From positions 1,922,001 to 1,986,000 of the forward strand of contig NZ_CP104398.1 of NCBI RefSeq assembly GCF_025311495.1: a stretch of DNA of 64,000 nucleotides, in the 5' to 3' direction. Origin of the DNA: Limosilactobacillus oris. GTDB lineage: Bacteria > Bacillota > Bacilli > Lactobacillales > Lactobacillaceae. A program made the position numbers and the translations under genes. Every line of letters starts with the position of its first letter. Position 1 is the stretch's first letter. Positions 62,738-64,000 of this stretch are shown here, piece by piece. Under the pieces are notes generated by a model that saw only the letters and a list, made by a program, of their open reading frames with translations, did not search any database and was not told the DNA's origin.

Positions 62738-63169
62738 GTGAATAGTTTTGTAACTTTAGCTGCTGCTAATACCGGTGGTTACTCCAGCATCATCCTGATT
62801 GTTTTGATGATTGCTTTGATGTACTTCTTTATGATTCGGCCACAACAGAAGCAACGTAAGCAGCACCAGGAAATGATGAATGAGCTTCACAAGGGCGACG
62901 AGGTGGTTACCATCGGTCGTCTTCACGGTAAGATTGACGAGGTCAACAAGGAAAACCAGACCGTAACTCTTGACTGTGAAGGAATCTATTTAACCTTTGA
63001 TATGGTAGCAATTGCCCGGGTCCTCAAGCGGGCTGGTGAAGCTGAACAGCCTGCTCAACAAGCGGCTGAAACCCAGGCCAGTGCTGGCAAAGATGACGCT
63101 GCTGAAACAGAGACTACTGATGACGCTGCGGATGCTAAGTCTGCTGACGACGACCAGGAGTCAAAATAA
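62738..63169 (+). CDS. yajC: Preprotein translocase accessory subunit YajC
   Basis: The 143-residue protein has an N-terminal membrane helix (YSSIILIVLMIALMYFFMIRP), the YajC hallmark RPQQKQRKQHQEMMNELHKGDEVVTIGRLHGKIDEV, and a long acidic Ala/Glu/Asp tail (about residues 105-143). It assists SecDF. The start is uncertain: GTG 62738 has AAGGA 12 bases upstream, while ATG 62726 touches that site and TTG 62714 has only a weak one. Confidence 0.92.
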   Translation: MNSFVTLAAANTGGYSSIILIVLMIALMYFFMIRPQQKQRKQHQEMMNELHKGDEVVTIGRLHGKIDEVNKENQTVTLDCEGIYLTFDMVAIARVLKRAGEAEQPAQQAAETQASAGKDDAAETETTDDAADAKSADDDQESK

Positions 63170-63199
63170 TAATTGACTAATTTATGAAAACATGCGAAA

Positions 63200-63233
63200 C
63201 TCTTAACTGGTAATTAGTTAAGGGCTTTTTTAT
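63200..63233 (+). terminator. yajC terminator
   Basis: CTTAACT and AGTTAAG pair around a GGTAATT loop, followed by GGCTTTTTTATT. Confidence 0.75.
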
Positions 63234-63314
63234 TAGCAAAAAGGTCCCGTTATTTAGCTTTTCGCCTGCTAACTAAACTTAGCAGGCTGACCTACGACAG
63301 GAGGAACTTTTGAG

Positions 63315-64000
63315 ATGCAAATTGGATTGATTGGTCTGGGAAAGATGGGGATTCACCTTGCCCAAAACATGCTGCGTAACGGTAACGATGTTGTTGCTTT
63401 CGATTTGAACCAAGATGCCGTTAAGGAAGCCGGTTCATACGGTGCCGAAACTGCTTTTTCCTTGGATGAAATGATCGAAAAGCTGGACACTCCACGGACT
63501 GTGTGGGTAATGGTTCCTGCAGGAAAGCCAACCGACGCTACAATGGCTCAGTTGGCGGAAAAGCTTTCTGCCGACGACATTGTGATCGATGGTGGTAACA
63601 CTTACTGGAAGGATTCACTGAAGCACAACCGTTTGCTGACCGAAAAGGGAATTCACTTCTTTGACTGTGGTTCTTCTGGTGGTTGGCGTGGTGCCCTTGA
63701 AGGCGGTAACTTCATGATCGGTGGCGACGACAAGGAAGCCTTTGAACGGATTCGTCCACTCTTTGAAGGAATTGCCCAAAAGGATGGCTACCTTTACACT
63801 GGTAAGGCCGGTTCCGGTCACTACCTCAAGATGGTTCACAATGGGGTCGAATACGGGATGATGGAAGCCATTGGTGAAGGCTTTGAAATCCTGGAAGCAT
63901 CAGACTTTGATTACGATAACGCCGCTGTTGCTAAGCTGTGGAACCACGGTTCTGTTATCCGGTCCTGGCTGATGGAACTGGCGCAGGATGCCTTTGAAAA
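63315..64000 (+). CDS. gnd: 6-phosphogluconate dehydrogenase, decarboxylating (start only)
   Basis: The frame is open from ATG 63315 (GGAGGA upstream) to the window end, giving 228 residues. It has the Rossmann start MQIGLIGLGKMG, IVIDGGNTYWKDS, and the substrate-binding CGSSGGWRGALEGGNFMIGG with GHYLKMVHNGVEYGMMEAIGEG. The enzyme converts 6-phosphogluconate to ribulose 5-phosphate and CO2. It is central to heterofermentative (phosphoketolase) sugar use, which supports the proposed genus. The form resembles the shorter NAD-linked YqeC type more than the long Gnd. The C-terminal part is outside the window. Confidence 0.9.
   Translation, partial: MQIGLIGLGKMGIHLAQNMLRNGNDVVAFDLNQDAVKEAGSYGAETAFSLDEMIEKLDTPRTVWVMVPAGKPTDATMAQLAEKLSADDIVIDGGNTYWKDSLKHNRLLTEKGIHFFDCGSSGGWRGALEGGNFMIGGDDKEAFERIRPLFEGIAQKDGYLYTGKAGSGHYLKMVHNGVEYGMMEAIGEGFEILEASDFDYDNAAVAKLWNHGSVIRSWLMELAQDAFE

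Overview
The window is a chromosomal segment of a Lactobacillaceae bacterium, most likely a heterofermentative Limosilactobacillus-type species. The grounds are moderately high GC, TTG and GTG starts with strong Shine-Dalgarno sites, an SMK-box before metK, T-boxes before leuS and valS, a PepV dipeptidase, and gene orders such as radC-mreBCD, ymfF-ymfH-rodZ-pgsA-cinA-recA-rny and mutS-mutL-ruvA-ruvB-tgt-like-yajC. The genus is an inference; no 16S gene is present.

Layout. 1-12 kb: end of an MFS exporter, a 3-methyladenine glycosylase that lacks its zinc ligands, metK, leuS, an orphan HicB-like protein, a MurJ-type flippase, nnrD, pepV, a universal stress protein and an L,D-transpeptidase. 12-21 kb: a glucosaminidase, an IS3-family insertion sequence (13539-15196) lying in the loop of a bidirectional terminator, a deoxynucleoside kinase, rbsR-rbsK, a CPBP protease, a SigH/ComX-like sigma factor and an unidentified structured RNA.

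21392-32371: an 11-kb integrated element in the 3' end of tRNA-Leu(CAG), bounded by 15-bp direct repeats. It has a tyrosine integrase, a lipoprotein in the lysogeny module, a CI/Cro-type switch with three TCAC-N6-GTGA operators, and a long leftward early operon (Cro-like, Rha-like, excisionase-like, replisome organiser, primase-like tail, ArpU-like). It also carries small genes and RNAs: an Fst/par-like type I toxin-antitoxin locus, a lone RelB-tail-like peptide, two short hydrophobic peptides and a small RNA candidate. No terminase, capsid, tail or lysis gene is visible. It is therefore a phage satellite (PICI-like) or a prophage reduced to its lysogeny and replication modules. This is the most novel part of the window.

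32-64 kb is core chromosome: a voltage-gated-type K+ channel, the cysteine desulfurase-ThiI pair for 4-thiouridine, valS, folC, radC, mreBCD, a T-box-controlled amino acid ABC transporter whose leader carries one full and one partial T-box, a pair of M16 peptidase homologues, rodZ, pgsA, cinA, recA with a LexA box, rny, mutSL, ruvAB, a degenerate tgt paralogue with no queA beside it, yajC and the start of gnd. DNA repair and recombination genes (recA, mutSL, ruvAB, radC, cinA, tag) and cell-shape genes (mreBCD, rodZ) dominate this part.
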